From Candidatus Gastranaerophilales bacterium (lineage in GTDB: Bacteria > Cyanobacteriota > Vampirovibrionia > Gastranaerophilales > Gastranaerophilaceae), in contig CALUZA010000032.1 in assembly GCA_944325185.1 (NCBI GenBank), positions 1 to 64,000 of the forward strand: a stretch of 64,000 nucleotides of DNA, read 5' to 3'. This document shows, in pieces, positions 63,314-64,000 of the stretch. A program made the position numbers and the translations under genes. The notes beneath the pieces were generated by a model. That model searched no databases. It was not told where the DNA came from and was given only the letters and a program-made list of their open reading frames with translations. Every line of letters begins with the position of its first letter. The first letter of the stretch is position 1.

Positions 63314-64000
63314 ATGGTTTCTAATGATATCAAAATAACCAACGAAAGCATCTATGCAAAATTTAACAACAGGCTGAATACGCCTGTATCAAACTATGCA
63401 TATAATAACTACACCGCAAATAAAATTTACTACTATAATGATGAAAAAAAATCGAAAAATAAAAAAATAAAAAGAAACCTCATAATAGGCACAGTCGGAT
63501 TTACTCTAGCTTCTGCAACTATTTTTGCATTAGGCAACAAAGGATTTAAAATTGATAAACTAAAATCAACCACAAAAACATTGTGGGAAAAAATCCGCAA
63601 TGCTTCGGTTAATTTAACAAATTTAAAAGATGACGCCTGGGATAGATTTGCAACATTTCTCCATGAAAAAACGCCTCTTAAATTTGTAAAAAATACGGGT
63701 GATAAATTTAGCGACTGGTATAGATCAAACGTATACAAATCACTTGAAAAAAGTTTCAAAAAGGCGCAAGAAGATATAATTAATGCTAAGGGCGGAGAAC
63801 AAATAAAACCGCAAATAATAGAATATAAAACTTTATTTGAAAATCTTGATAAAAACATAAGAAAGGCTGCAACCGACTCAAGGATTTCATCAAAAGAAAC
63901 ATTACTCAAAGGCAAAAAAGGCAAATTGAACAACCTGATATCAAATATAAGTTCTCCAATAGGGGATAACAACATTATAGGTGCAGTTAAGAATTCAGCC
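63314..64000 (+). CDS. N-terminal part of a membrane-anchored protein, cut by the window edge
   Basis: An open frame of 229 codons from ATG 63314 runs to the last base of the window without a stop, so only the N-terminal part is seen. About 45 polar residues rich in Asn and Tyr, ending in a basic KKSKNKKIKR cluster, precede one membrane segment (about 48-66, LIIGTVGFTLASATIFALG). The rest is a Lys-rich, mostly helical domain with an AWDRFATFLHEKTPLKFVKN stretch. No family is recognised. No Shine-Dalgarno site lies upstream. A 180-residue frame on the opposite strand (63433-63975) is a shadow of this gene. Confidence 0.7.
   Translation, partial: MVSNDIKITNESIYAKFNNRLNTPVSNYAYNNYTANKIYYYNDEKKSKNKKIKRNLIIGTVGFTLASATIFALGNKGFKIDKLKSTTKTLWEKIRNASVNLTNLKDDAWDRFATFLHEKTPLKFVKNTGDKFSDWYRSNVYKSLEKSFKKAQEDIINAKGGEQIKPQIIEYKTLFENLDKNIRKAATDSRISSKETLLKGKKGKLNNLISNISSPIGDNNIIGAVKNSA

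Noticed and set aside
63433-63975. 180-codon minus-strand frame at the right edge
   Set aside because: It is antisense to the partial plus-strand gene at 63314, which has a coherent protein with a membrane segment; the minus frame is a hydrophobic shadow.

Overview
The window is an AT-rich, densely coding piece of a bacterial chromosome with no rRNA, tRNA, CRISPR array, insertion sequence or prophage that I can see. The organism is diderm: it encodes LptC- and LptA-type lipopolysaccharide transport proteins, the lipid A enzymes LpxI and LpxB, Lgt, and secreted and periplasmic proteins. It looks fermentative or anaerobic, with a bifunctional AdhE followed by the NADH sensor Rex, ThyX instead of ThyA, and GpmI. 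Two features point toward the Cyanobacteria/Melainabacteria lineage: a thiamine phosphate synthase carrying the N-terminal extension typical of cyanobacterial ThiE, and a NarL-type regulator with a cyanobacterium-like C-terminus. With the low GC and the fermentative genes, a gut Melainabacteria (Gastranaerophilales-like) genome is my best guess. This is inference, not proof.

Layout. 1-6471 (+): an HD phosphohydrolase, then a compact envelope run lptC, lptA, lpxI, lpxB, a CDP-alcohol phosphatidyltransferase, trmL and nnrD. 6449-10065 (-): a phosphodiester glycosidase-domain protein, a sugar-nucleotide epimerase-like protein with an odd active site, and a stand-alone OLD-type TOPRIM protein. 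10215-13515 (+): adhE and rex, with a strong hairpin between them. 13808-14966 (-): a NarL-type regulator and a rhodanese, with repeated candidate operators. 15312-20816: an FAD oxidoreductase, divergent mnmE and yidC, murA and a small protein with an internal duplication. 20724-21628 (-): an ECF sigma factor and its likely anti-sigma partner, whose tail lies antisense to the small protein.

21700-29078: thiE, a Nudix hydrolase, lepA (-), a coiled-coil EF-hand protein of unknown role, rpmE, thyX and prfA. 29143-35166 (-): a SWIM-SNF2 helicase, a SIMPL protein and ligA. 35190-37643 (+): an Orn/Lys/Arg decarboxylase and deoB. 37700-42500 (-): hom, thrC and leuS as one unit. Then gltX (+), nadB-nadC (-), gpmI (+), lgt and a TPR protein (-), and a divergent GT11-like protein (+). 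50479-62038 is one long minus-strand run: HIT, 5-formyl-THF cyclo-ligase, PilZ, TPR, OppB/OppC-type permeases, MgtC, a TPR protein, infB, rbfA, truB and a GerMN protein. The window ends with a secreted glycine-rich protein and a second, membrane-anchored protein that is cut off by the window edge (63314-64000, +).

The most general signal is in translation initiation. Nine genes that begin transcription units (lptC, the TOPRIM gene, the FAD oxidoreductase, mnmE, lepA, ligA, the decarboxylase, hom and the PilZ gene) have no Shine-Dalgarno sequence but carry a TANNNT hexamer exactly 6 or 7 bases before ATG. That is the layout of leaderless transcripts. Other genes, such as adhE, yidC, rpmE, gltX and gpmI, have ordinary Shine-Dalgarno sites. 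The organism therefore appears to use both initiation modes. In the ligA/decarboxylase pair the two divergent -10 boxes overlap.
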